Position numbers and translations under genes: made by a program. Under the pieces are notes generated by a model, which made no database searches, was not told the DNA's origin, and saw nothing but the letters and a program-made list of their open reading frames with translations. A DNA stretch of 64,000 nucleotides from Alcanivorax sediminis (GTDB lineage Bacteria > Pseudomonadota > Gammaproteobacteria > Pseudomonadales > Alcanivoracaceae), in contig NZ_WIRE01000002.1 of assembly GCF_009601165.1 (NCBI RefSeq), positions 62,001 to 126,000 of the forward strand. Reading direction: 5' to 3'. Every line of letters starts with the position of its first letter. Within the stretch, counting starts at the first letter, position 1. Shown piece after piece: positions 39,636 through 47,824 of the stretch.

Positions 39636-39824
39636 TTAACTAATCTCTGTGAGCAAGGGGCTGGCCTTTAATTTCCCGCGAAAGGTTTTTGTGGCTCGGT
39701 TGGCGGTGGATTGTCCACAGCTAAAATGCTCGCCTATCTCGGTAAGTGTGTAGTGTCCGTCAAACCATGCTTTTGCCATGACCTCCTTTTGTCGTTGAGC
39801 GTCTGCTGCTAATGAGAAAGCATG
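39636..39824 (-). pseudogene. 3' remnant of a Y1-type transposase
   Basis: On the minus strand, about 62 codons read HAFSLAADAQRQKEVMAKAW and continue to TLTEIGEHFSCGQSTANRA before a stop at 39636. This is the helix-turn-helix tail found at the C-terminus of many REP-associated transposases. No N-terminal part is nearby. Third damaged copy within 2.2 kb. Confidence 0.6.
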
Positions 39825-40182
39825 GCGGTCTAAATATCATTTGATGTTTGGAGATGATGACTTGGGAGTTAGGCATTGGCTGTAGAAAAAGTCCGTCTAT
39901 GGCGTTTGGTCATTGCGTGAACTCTACTTGTGGGGAATGAGAGCCCGCTCGCTCGGGAGAATATTTTTTCTGATATTGACTGGATGCTTAATGGGTGACG
40001 CTGATATCTCACAAAACCATAAATCATAACAGTAAAGAAAAAGTAGTGTATGTAGGAAATCAGCCATGGGTTGAGTTAGCTGGGGCAATATGTGGTTGAG
40101 CTCACAAATTTCTCGAGGGCGTCTTTAAACTGCTTTGATTAAACGTATCTTGTGCGACTTTCCATAATGATCGGGTGGTGAA
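39825..40182. other. Gene-free AT-rich segment
   Basis: No plausible reading frame, hairpin or repeat recognised. Likely decayed mobile DNA plus the upstream region of the next gene. Confidence 0.5.
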
Positions 40183-40773
40183 ATGAAAAGCAGAATAATG
40201 GCAATCATGTTTGTGGCTTGCCTGATGGTGGCAGGCCAGTTGCAGGCAGATCAGCAGGCTGTGACTCCTCCGCTCGAAGCCGTAGAGAAGTATCTTAAGG
40301 CTCTTGAAGAGCAGAACTCCCGGCCTTCTCTTTACGGAAAGTTGGTAGGTGGGGAAGGTGATTTCCGTTATTCGGCTTTTGCTTCCGCTGCTGTCCCGGA
40401 AGAGCCGTGGGTCAATATCTTTGAAAGTACCGCGGCATGGAACAGTAAATCCCGACGTTGCTACAAGCGGCTTATCGGCAAGGATACATGCCCGAAAGGG
40501 AGTGACGCGCTTTTTCGCAGCAACAGACCCCTGGTTGTGGATGGCTTCTTTGGCACGGTATTCAGCCTGGGGCTGAAGCCTTTTTTGGGCAACATGCCAT
40601 GGAAGACAAAATTCGACAGTGAGGAGTTTGAAAAAGCGCGTCATGCTGCGGAATCCAGGATGGATATCGAAACCTTCAAATCTCTTGTTGATCGTTATCA
40701 GGACGGATGGGGCGAATTCTGGCCTTTGAAGAAAAAATTCATGAAGCGATCGCAAACCGGGAGAGTAGGGTAA
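40183..40773 (+). CDS. Exported hypothetical protein, 5' part of a probably frameshifted gene
   Basis: 196 residues: signal peptide ending near QLQA (residue 22), then an unassigned domain with two cysteines (RRCYKRLIGKDTC). The last 22 residues after GWG look like out-of-frame sequence. The downstream frame that begins inside it continues naturally from GWG (RILAFEEKIHEAI). One extra G in GGGG 40709-40712 would fuse the two into an exported protein of about 474 residues. Read alone, this half is likely truncated. Confidence 0.55.
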   Translation: MKSRIMAIMFVACLMVAGQLQADQQAVTPPLEAVEKYLKALEEQNSRPSLYGKLVGGEGDFRYSAFASAAVPEEPWVNIFESTAAWNSKSRRCYKRLIGKDTCPKGSDALFRSNRPLVVDGFFGTVFSLGLKPFLGNMPWKTKFDSEEFEKARHAAESRMDIETFKSLVDRYQDGWGEFWPLKKKFMKRSQTGRVG

Positions 40774-41606
40774 GCCTGGAGTTGGATGGTTTTGATGAAA
40801 GCGATGCTATCGATGACCGCTTTTTCTATGATGTGGAGCCTCAGTTTTCATGGCGGGAGACTCCTTTGAGGGCTGAAACGCTTGAAAACCTTGTCGCCAT
40901 GGTGGAAGCAATTACGGAGGCTTTGCGTACTCAGCCAGCGTCTCAACTGGTGTCCTTTACCCTTGATTGTCCTGGTAAGCGAATGCGCTATCTGTTAGAT
41001 GAAGTGCGTTGCGATGTTTTTGTAGGCTGGGATGGTGATCGGATAGTCACTACTGGCGTCATGGCCGTTGATCGTTGGCAGCTGCCTGGTGTTCCTGTCC
41101 TTGACTATGCAATTCGAGGTGATGTCCTCGAAGCGGAATTCAGAAATGGCCTGCTCGCCATTCGCAATATCTCTGATAGCAATGTCAATGTGCAGCGACT
41201 GGATTTTATGAATGCGGGCAAGGTCTCAAAGTACCCATTGGCAAGCAATACTGTTAAGCCAGGTGAGCATATCTACTATGCGGAACTGATTACAAAAGGC
41301 ATGTTTGGTTCTGATCTGCAAGATGGGAAGCCTCTAAAGACCCGCAAGCTTTCCAAGGATGAGCGATTTGGCGTTAGGGTGCTTTACTCGCGTTCAGGGG
41401 GAAGGGCAACGACCTATCTGACCGAGGAAATGTCAATTAAGGATATGCTGAAATCCGATATCAGGGCACTGCAGGAAAATGGTGCTTTGCTTGAAGATCT
41501 AGAACTGTTTCAGCAGGGTTTTGTTGATATGCGTGCTGCAGCCGCGAAGCAGCGAATTAGAAAGGCTATGGAGCTTCTCCAGAAACGTAAAGAGGAGCAG
41601 CCATGA
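40707..41606 (+). CDS. Hypothetical protein, 3' part of the probably frameshifted gene
   Basis: 299 residues, no signal peptide, no ribosome site before its ATG, and first codons lying in the GGGG run of the upstream frame. It is therefore more likely the C-terminal part of the 40183 gene than a separate protein. It contains mixed alpha/beta sequence and a Gln/Lys-rich C-terminal helix (KQRIRKAMELLQKRKEEQ). No domain recognised. Overlaps the next start by ATGA. Confidence 0.5.
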   Translation: MGRILAFEEKIHEAIANRESRVSLELDGFDESDAIDDRFFYDVEPQFSWRETPLRAETLENLVAMVEAITEALRTQPASQLVSFTLDCPGKRMRYLLDEVRCDVFVGWDGDRIVTTGVMAVDRWQLPGVPVLDYAIRGDVLEAEFRNGLLAIRNISDSNVNVQRLDFMNAGKVSKYPLASNTVKPGEHIYYAELITKGMFGSDLQDGKPLKTRKLSKDERFGVRVLYSRSGGRATTYLTEEMSIKDMLKSDIRALQENGALLEDLELFQQGFVDMRAAAAKQRIRKAMELLQKRKEEQP

Positions 41607-41937
41607 GGGTCAGGCTCTCCCATTTTCCACGTAAAACCCGTATGGCCTGGTAGTAGGTTGTGCCAGTAAGGGCATCCGCGTTTCCGTTGATACCGAGCCT
41701 TATCGTCAGGCCATGATTGATGCATGCAAGACCGAGGATCCTGCCAACAATTACTGCAATCTCTCTGTCGATCGATACATTGATCTCGTGCAACGCCAAA
41801 GTATGGTGTCGCGCCTTGCCGCAGACGGTTATCGGGAGTGCCTCCAGAAGTTTGAGGAGGATGAAGCACGAACTGCTTGCTATGAGCCCCATTACCGGGA
41901 GGCCTGGCAAACCGTGGTGGAGATGTACTCTTATTGA
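41603..41937 (+). pseudogene. Frameshifted small lipoprotein gene
   Basis: ATG 41603 gives MRVRLSHFPRKTRMAW then stops. A second frame, -1 relative to it, reads LVVGCASKGIRVSVDTEPY and runs to 41937, ending EMYSY. The joined sequence has a basic start and a lipobox-like VVGC, so a ~110-residue lipoprotein broken by a small deletion is the simplest reading. The cysteine-rich tail (five Cys) is unassigned. An independent short protein from ATG 41713 (74 residues) is possible but has no clear ribosome site. Confidence 0.45.
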
Positions 41938-41950
41938 TAGAACAAAAAGA

Positions 41951-41977
41951 CCCGGTCTGGATGACCGGGCCTTTTTT
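41951..41977. terminator. Rho-independent terminator, probably bidirectional
   Basis: Stem CCCGGTC / GACCGGG, then CCTTTTTTG on the plus side and A-rich sequence on the other. It separates the frameshifted lipoprotein gene from the convergent protease. Confidence 0.75.
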
Positions 41978-41987
41978 GTGATGGCTC

Positions 41988-43778
41988 TTAATGACCACGG
42001 CGGCGTTGCCGCCAGTAGATCAGCCCCATCGTCAGGACTAACATCCCCGGGGCGGGTGCCCCGCCGCCAGAACTTCCGCCGCGAAGGGTGCTCACCGGTG
42101 TCTTGATCTTGGGGCAGGTGGGCAGGTCTTCACGACTGAAGTCCAAATCGACGGTCTGCGACAGCACGGAATCATTGGTAAAGCCATTCTGGTTGTCCAC
42201 GTCCACCTGTATCGACTCCAGGGTTTCGGGCACGGCGGTGACCGCGAGAATGGCTACCAGCTCGTTGTTCGCCTCTATCTTGCCCAGGTCACAGGTGAAC
42301 TGACGAAGCTCATCAATGCTACAGTTCGTTGAAGTTTTGCCAATCAGCGTCAGGCTTTCTGGCAAGGTGCCCGACAATTGTGTGTCCACAGAATGAATCT
42401 GCGTGCTGGCATTAACGAGTGTCGCCTTGACGCGCACCTGTACAGTGCTGTCTCCCGGATTCAGGCAAAACGGCTCTGCATTGATGCTGATCGATGGGTA
42501 ACCGAAATCCAGCGTTATCTGACCGCTGTCATTCAAGCGGTGGTAATCACGATGGTTGTCCAGTGTGACGGTCACTGAGAGGGTTTCAGAGCCGGACTCT
42601 CGCACCAGTGCATCCGTGGCGGAAAACGGCATTGCCAGATCGCTACCGCCCGTGACGGCGCTTCCCGTATAGCTGCACTCCATTAGCGTACTGCTTGTAT
42701 TGCTGCAATTCAGGCCTGCTTGTTGCTCCGTCAGGGTCAGCGAGCTGCCATGCTCAATCTTGAGAGCAAAGTCTGTTGCATCGCGGTTGCCAAGGTTGGC
42801 AATGGTGACCGAAAAGGGGACCGTGGCCACCCCCTGGTAATCCTGATCGTCAGCAGGAATGGCCAGGTCTCGCAGTGGTCTTTGGGTGGAGGTGACCTGT
42901 TCAATCCAGCCAAGGAAGCTGGAGACCCGGGTATAAACGCCTGGAATAGTGAAATCGCCGCACGTGTAGCCAAAGCTGGTGACCCCCACCTGAGGGCTGT
43001 CGTTCAATGGGTTGAGTGTAACAAACAGAGGCCCTCCGCTATCGCCCTGACAGCTGTCTTCGCCAAAGGCATCGCCAGTATCCGGGTTGGTTTCGCGGGC
43101 ACAAATCATCGATCCGTAAATGGTTTCGCTGTTGGCATTGCGGTTGTACAGATTCTGGCAGGTAGAGTTGGGCAGATAGTCCAGTGCAACCTCTTGTAGA
43201 AGGCTGGGGTATTCAGGATCCTTATTCGCTCCCTCGTAGCTGATGACCCCCCAGCCCAGCGCCGAGAGAATCTCGTTATAGCTGGGTTCGCTATCCAGGG
43301 TGCGATCCGTACCCGCTCGAGCCAGTACCGCAGTGCTTACTCCCCCAGCATCCGGATCCGCGGGCTCAGAGAGACGAATCAGCGCGATATCATTTCGGTC
43401 AGTACTGCTACTGTAGTTGGGGTGAATATGGATGCTGGCCACATCTTTCAACAATGCGCTTGAGGGATCCACATCCAGGGTTTGGCTTCCTACCAGGATT
43501 TCCAGGTCATTGCTGGACTGTCCCGTTACGCAATGGGCTGCGGTCATTACCCAGTCTTTGGAGAGCAGGGTGCCGCCACAAAACTGGGCCTCGTAAACCG
43601 GTGAGGGCCAACCGTTGGTGATGGCCTGGGCTTTTAGCGGCTTGCTGATCAACGCAACCAGTGTGTGCCAGTCTTCGTCGGCGTCTACGCCGCCAACAAT
43701 GCGTGGTGTGGCGGTGTTCGCTTGCAGTACTTGGCTGGCCAGCAGCATGCTGAGCGCCAGCGGAAGTGTCCGAATCAT
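41988..43778 (-). CDS. Secreted trypsin-like serine protease with GlyGly-CTERM tail (1)
   Basis: 596 residues. Signal peptide to about Ala20, then zymogen cleavage site R26|IVGG. The S1 triad is visible: His in MTAAHC, Asp in NDIALIRL, Ser in [10 protein letters not shown]. Two beta-sandwich (DUF11-like) domains follow the protease. The C-terminus GGSSGGGAPAPG + hydrophobic helix + RQRRR is a GlyGly-CTERM sorting tail, normally processed by rhombosortase for surface attachment after type II secretion. The frame extends back to 43823, but ATG 43778 follows a GGGGGGA site and begins the signal peptide. Confidence 0.92.
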   Translation of the reverse strand: MIRTLPLALSMLLASQVLQANTATPRIVGGVDADEDWHTLVALISKPLKAQAITNGWPSPVYEAQFCGGTLLSKDWVMTAAHCVTGQSSNDLEILVGSQTLDVDPSSALLKDVASIHIHPNYSSSTDRNDIALIRLSEPADPDAGGVSTAVLARAGTDRTLDSEPSYNEILSALGWGVISYEGANKDPEYPSLLQEVALDYLPNSTCQNLYNRNANSETIYGSMICARETNPDTGDAFGEDSCQGDSGGPLFVTLNPLNDSPQVGVTSFGYTCGDFTIPGVYTRVSSFLGWIEQVTSTQRPLRDLAIPADDQDYQGVATVPFSVTIANLGNRDATDFALKIEHGSSLTLTEQQAGLNCSNTSSTLMECSYTGSAVTGGSDLAMPFSATDALVRESGSETLSVTVTLDNHRDYHRLNDSGQITLDFGYPSISINAEPFCLNPGDSTVQVRVKATLVNASTQIHSVDTQLSGTLPESLTLIGKTSTNCSIDELRQFTCDLGKIEANNELVAILAVTAVPETLESIQVDVDNQNGFTNDSVLSQTVDLDFSREDLPTCPKIKTPVSTLRGGSSGGGAPAPGMLVLTMGLIYWRQRRRGH

Positions 43779-43972
43779 CATTCCCCCCCGGACGGTGAAT
43801 CGATTAAAGGGGCCCACCTGCAATGAGTATGGGTATCGGCAGATTCAAGATTACCCTTTCTTTCGGTAAATAAGCAGGGTTGTCATCCGATTCTGAGGCC
43901 CCACTTCTGATGACAATTGCAGCGTTGATTGTCACGTCACACCTTTCACTGAATTTGCCTCCCGGAGTGTCC

Positions 43973-44977
43973 ATGTCAACATCCATCCCCTTTTCCCTAC
44001 TGGAGCTGGCCTCCGTCCGGGAAGGTGATTCCATCGGCCAGACGTTGGACAATAGTGTGGCCTATGCCCGCCATGCGGAATCGTTGGGGTTTCGGCGTTT
44101 CTGGTTGGCGGAGCATCATAATATGCAGGGCATCAGCAGCGCGGCTACATCGGTGCTGATCGGCCACATTGCCGGGAAGACGGAATCCATTCGTGTGGGA
44201 TCAGGCGGCGTGATGCTGCCTAACCATCCGCCGCTGGTGATTGCCGAGCAGTATGGCACGCTGGAAATTCTCTATCCCGGTCGTATTGATCTGGGGTTGG
44301 GCCGGGCGCCAGGGACGGATCCGATGACCAGCCGGGCACTGCGTCGTGATGGCATTGGCGCGGAGCAGTTTCCTGAGGATGTGGCAGAGCTGCAGCGATT
44401 GCTCGGCCCGCTGGATCCCTCCCGTGCAGTGAATGCTATCCCCGGTGCGGGCACGAAGGTGCCGATCTGGCTGCTGGGTTCCAGCCTCTACAGTGCGCAG
44501 CTGGCGGCACAGCAAGGTTTGCCCTATGCCTTTGCCGGTCATTTCGCCCCGCGGTTGTATCGTGAGGCGCTGCGGATTTACCGGGATCAGTTCCAGTCAT
44601 CGGCGTATCTGGATAAACCTCACGCCATGCTGGCGGTGCCGGCGATCGCCGCTGATTCTGTGGCAGAGGCGCGTTATCTCAGTACGACCAGTTATCAGCG
44701 CATTCTTGCCCTGTTTCGGGGGCAGCCATTGTGGATGCGCCCTCCGGTGGAAAGTATGGCGGGATTGTGGAATCCCCAGGAAGAAGCCGGAGTGAAAGGC
44801 TTTCTGGGCTTGCAGTTGCTGGGCGATGCGCCTGCGATTGAGGGCCAGCTTTCACAGTTGCTGGAGACGGTGGAAGTGGATGAGTTGATGGTGACGGTGG
44901 ATTTGTACGATCCGGCCAAACGCCGTCATGCGCTGGATATCCTGGCAGCGTTGCCGCAGTTCAGAGCTCTGCCTTGA
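43973..44977 (+). CDS. Luciferase-like (LLM class) flavin oxidoreductase
   Basis: 334 residues with the bacterial luciferase-like TIM-barrel pattern ([11 protein letters not shown]..., [43 protein letters not shown]), of the MsnO8 subgroup. It would use reduced flavin and O2; substrate unknown. ATG 43973 has GGAG seven bases upstream and starts at the family N-terminus; the frame is open to 43880. Its last 52 bases overlap the convergent second protease gene. Confidence 0.88.
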   Translation: MSTSIPFSLLELASVREGDSIGQTLDNSVAYARHAESLGFRRFWLAEHHNMQGISSAATSVLIGHIAGKTESIRVGSGGVMLPNHPPLVIAEQYGTLEILYPGRIDLGLGRAPGTDPMTSRALRRDGIGAEQFPEDVAELQRLLGPLDPSRAVNAIPGAGTKVPIWLLGSSLYSAQLAAQQGLPYAFAGHFAPRLYREALRIYRDQFQSSAYLDKPHAMLAVPAIAADSVAEARYLSTTSYQRILALFRGQPLWMRPPVESMAGLWNPQEEAGVKGFLGLQLLGDAPAIEGQLSQLLETVEVDELMVTVDLYDPAKRRHALDILAALPQFRALP

Positions 44978-46647
44978 GGGAGTGGGCGGCGAAGGCCGAG
45001 TGCCGCCAATGGCAGTAACAGGCCGATCCACAGACTGCCACCGCCGCCACTGCTGCCGGAAGCGCTGGCCGTGACCCCGGTGCTAAAGCTGACGAGGACC
45101 TGTTTGAAAGTATCGCCGGAGGGAACATCCCGCTCATTCAGGGTGCCCTGAAAGGTGAGGGTGCGAGCAATGCTGCTGGGACTGCTGATCCTGAGGTTAA
45201 TCACCTTTCCCGCACCGGGGGCCAGGGTGCCCAGTGGACACTGGACGGGGCTGGTGCCGGTACAGCCGAGAGTGGCGGCATTATCGAGATTCATGCCCAC
45301 CGGCAGGGTGAACTGCACAGCGGTACCGGTGGCGGCGTTCAGGGTGGAGAGGTTGCGCAGGGTCACAGACACCGAGGCGCGATTGCTGGAGCTGCCGGTA
45401 AGGCGGGCGTCAAGCGCGATGTCAGGATTGTTGGAGAAGACAATGACTTGCTCGAGCCGGTTGTTGCGTCGGCGATAATCTTCCTGATCCGAACTGCCCT
45501 GGACGGCAACGGTGACGACCTGATCCTGGCTATTATTGCCGCTGACGCTCAGCGATTGGGTGCGACTCCCTGAGAGGCTGCTCACCGGCGTACAGCGATT
45601 GCCACTGAGCAGGCCTCCATTGCAGTTGCTCCATTGAGCCGAGGCCAGGGTGCCCCCCGACAGGGACAGGCTCAGTGTCGGGCTGGTGATCAGGTTGGCG
45701 CCTGTGTTCTCCAGTGTCAGGGTGAGTGTCTTGTTGTCGCTGGGGGTCAGGTAAAAGCGGTTGGGAGCAGGGAAACTCCAGAACAGGTTCAGGTCCACCA
45801 GGGGGAAGCCGGCTCCGGCGGTCAGTGCTTCAATCTCTGCGGTTTCAGCAGCCAGATGGGTATAGCCTCCGGGGGAGCCAGTGGCGCAGATCTGTTCGCC
45901 AAAGCTGGTGATGCCCGCCAGCCAGGGAGAGCGGTCGCGGCCCAGGAACAGCGGGCCGCCGCTGTCACCGAAACAGGTGTCCTGGTCTCTGCCTCTTACC
46001 GGGTTCAACTCTGCTGCACAAATGACAAAGTCCGAGATGGTGAGTGGCGATAAATCCCGGCATTGGCTGCGCGGAATGTAGTCCAGCTGGACTTCCTGCA
46101 GGTCGTTACTGATGCCGTTGCCGGTTTCGCCCCATCCCAGTGCGGTTACGGCCTCATCTCTTTGTGAGAAGGAGGATCTCTCCAGAGAGTTGTGGTCGTC
46201 CAGGGTAATGATGCTGGGCCATTCGCTGTTGCTTCGGGCCGGGATGCGGATCAGGGCAAGATCGTGATTCAAGCGAGCATATTGACGATGCAGCAGTAGC
46301 TGCTGGGCCTGTATGCCGCTGCGGGGGCTGTTGTTGCGGTCGCTGTCGCCGATGAATACGTAGACATTGCTGGCTTCGGCCGGGTCGCCATTGCTGTATT
46401 CCAGGCAGTGGGCGGCGGTGAGTATCCAGCGGGTACTCAGCTGGCTGGCGCCGCAAAGCAAAAAGCCGCCGGTGAGGTTGGGGTCCACGATGGCCAGCTG
46501 GGCCATCCAGGGCCAACGATTAACCGGCGCATCGGTGCCGCCGACAATTCTCGGGGTGGCAGTGGTGTTGTCTTCCGCCTGCGCAGCCGGCGCCATCAAG
46601 GCCACCTTGATGATCAGGCTGACAAGCAAAACCCGCAAACACGGCAT
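44926..46647 (-). CDS. Secreted trypsin-like serine protease with GlyGly-CTERM tail (2)
   Basis: 573 residues. Signal peptide (to about AAQA), zymogen site R|IVGG, and S1 triad residues in [14 protein letters not shown] and [10 protein letters not shown]. Two beta-sandwich repeats follow. The tail [10 protein letters not shown] + hydrophobic segment + RR is GlyGly-CTERM-like but continues for about 18 further residues, longer than usual, in the part that overlaps the luciferase-like gene. A shift or readthrough at the end of the gene may explain that. ATG 46647 follows GGAGAGGA; upstream ATG 46668 is less likely. Same architecture as the protease at 42-43.8 kb. Confidence 0.9.
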   Translation of the reverse strand: MPCLRVLLVSLIIKVALMAPAAQAEDNTTATPRIVGGTDAPVNRWPWMAQLAIVDPNLTGGFLLCGASQLSTRWILTAAHCLEYSNGDPAEASNVYVFIGDSDRNNSPRSGIQAQQLLLHRQYARLNHDLALIRIPARSNSEWPSIITLDDHNSLERSSFSQRDEAVTALGWGETGNGISNDLQEVQLDYIPRSQCRDLSPLTISDFVICAAELNPVRGRDQDTCFGDSGGPLFLGRDRSPWLAGITSFGEQICATGSPGGYTHLAAETAEIEALTAGAGFPLVDLNLFWSFPAPNRFYLTPSDNKTLTLTLENTGANLITSPTLSLSLSGGTLASAQWSNCNGGLLSGNRCTPVSSLSGSRTQSLSVSGNNSQDQVVTVAVQGSSDQEDYRRRNNRLEQVIVFSNNPDIALDARLTGSSSNRASVSVTLRNLSTLNAATGTAVQFTLPVGMNLDNAATLGCTGTSPVQCPLGTLAPGAGKVINLRISSPSSIARTLTFQGTLNERDVPSGDTFKQVLVSFSTGVTASASGSSGGGGSLWIGLLLPLAALGLRRPLPQGRALNCGNAARISSA

Positions 46648-46723
46648 GATCAGTCCTCTCCGGAGCATTCATGCAGTGTAGCGGGTCGCTAGTGCCGTGT
46701 GTGTGAAGGTGTGTATCGACTCG

Positions 46724-47665
46724 TCAGTGGATCGGTGCCGCGTGGGCCAGCCAGTGACTGTCTTCTTCCGTGGTACGGGCCATGCTCTGCTCAAGGTGCG
46801 TAAGAGCCTGCTCCAGCGCCACATCACCATCTGCGAGGGTCATCAGCGCCGCACGAAGCCCCGGGTGGCGGTCACGCAGGTCATGAAGCAGCTGCTCGGC
46901 TGCCGCAGTGGCAGTGCAGGGCAGCAGCAGCGCCAGCTGCGACTCATCGTAACGGGCTGCCACATCGCTGCGACGGATCCGCTGGGCCACCTGGTCAGCC
47001 AGCTGGGGCAGTTCACCATGCTGGATCAACACCAGCGTCAGGGGGGAAGAAATGCGGTCGTGCAGCGGTACCAGCCAGCCTGCGGTGCTCACCAGGGCTT
47101 CGCGGCTGATGAAGTCGGTATCCGGATCCCGCCAGGTGGCTTCCAGTGCTGCCCGGGCCAGCACCTGGTTGCGCCAGATCATCAAGCCAAAATACAGCAT
47201 GCAGATACTCAGGGCGGCCACCAGAAACAGGCTGGCGGAACTGTCTGGGGTGGGGGCATAGCTGAGCCGGACGGGCAGCACGATGGCCAGCATGACTTCT
47301 GCCGCAGCCAGCATGACCAGAAACCGCTTCAGCCCGTGCAGCAGGCCATTGCTGAGGACCGCCACAAACAGCAGCGCCATGGTCGGCGGCGGGCTGCCCG
47401 CGTCCAGCAGCATCACCACACCCAGGGTGAGCAGGTCCATGGCGGAAGCGAAAGCATCACTGTTGGCCGGCCGCCAGAACAGCAGGCCAAGCTGAACCAC
47501 GACATAGGTGAAAAACAGCAGCCAGGGCGTCGCCTGGGGCAGGGCGAAGTAAAACTGGTCCGTGTTGTGAAAGTAAAAAACGGCCAGCAATGCAAACAGC
47601 GCTCTGGCCAGGTATTGCATAAGCACGACACCTTGGTCAGACGTGATGCGGCTTGTTGTGCTCAT
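46724..47665 (-). CDS. Membrane protein with degenerate GGDEF domain
   Basis: 313 residues. The first ~165 hold about six membrane helices; the rest has the layout of a GGDEF domain (DPDTDFISREAL..., then SDVAARYDESQLALLLP). The catalytic R-GGDEF site reads ARYDES, so diguanylate cyclase activity is unlikely. It may be a sensor or c-di-GMP-binding relic. ATG 47620 (MQYLAR) is an alternative start. Single gene, divergent from ppc. Confidence 0.7.
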   Translation of the reverse strand: MSTTSRITSDQGVVLMQYLARALFALLAVFYFHNTDQFYFALPQATPWLLFFTYVVVQLGLLFWRPANSDAFASAMDLLTLGVVMLLDAGSPPPTMALLFVAVLSNGLLHGLKRFLVMLAAAEVMLAIVLPVRLSYAPTPDSSASLFLVAALSICMLYFGLMIWRNQVLARAALEATWRDPDTDFISREALVSTAGWLVPLHDRISSPLTLVLIQHGELPQLADQVAQRIRRSDVAARYDESQLALLLPCTATAAAEQLLHDLRDRHPGLRAALMTLADGDVALEQALTHLEQSMARTTEEDSHWLAHAAPIH

Positions 47666-47824
47666 AATACTGCGTCCCTGTGACTGAGGCGCCTATGTTG
47701 CGATAGCCAGACAGAGGAATAAAGATGCCTGCAGGGGTAATCTTGTTAAAACTGTTATGTGAAGCAATGAATGGGTCATAACAGGACATGTGCCACTTCT
47801 TATTTGCCACTCCAAGGAGGCAGC

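Noticed and set aside
46697..47683. 328-residue plus-strand frame over the GGDEF-like gene
   Set aside because: Antisense shadow; Gln/His-rich with no family match, while the minus-strand frame has membrane helices and a GGDEF layout.
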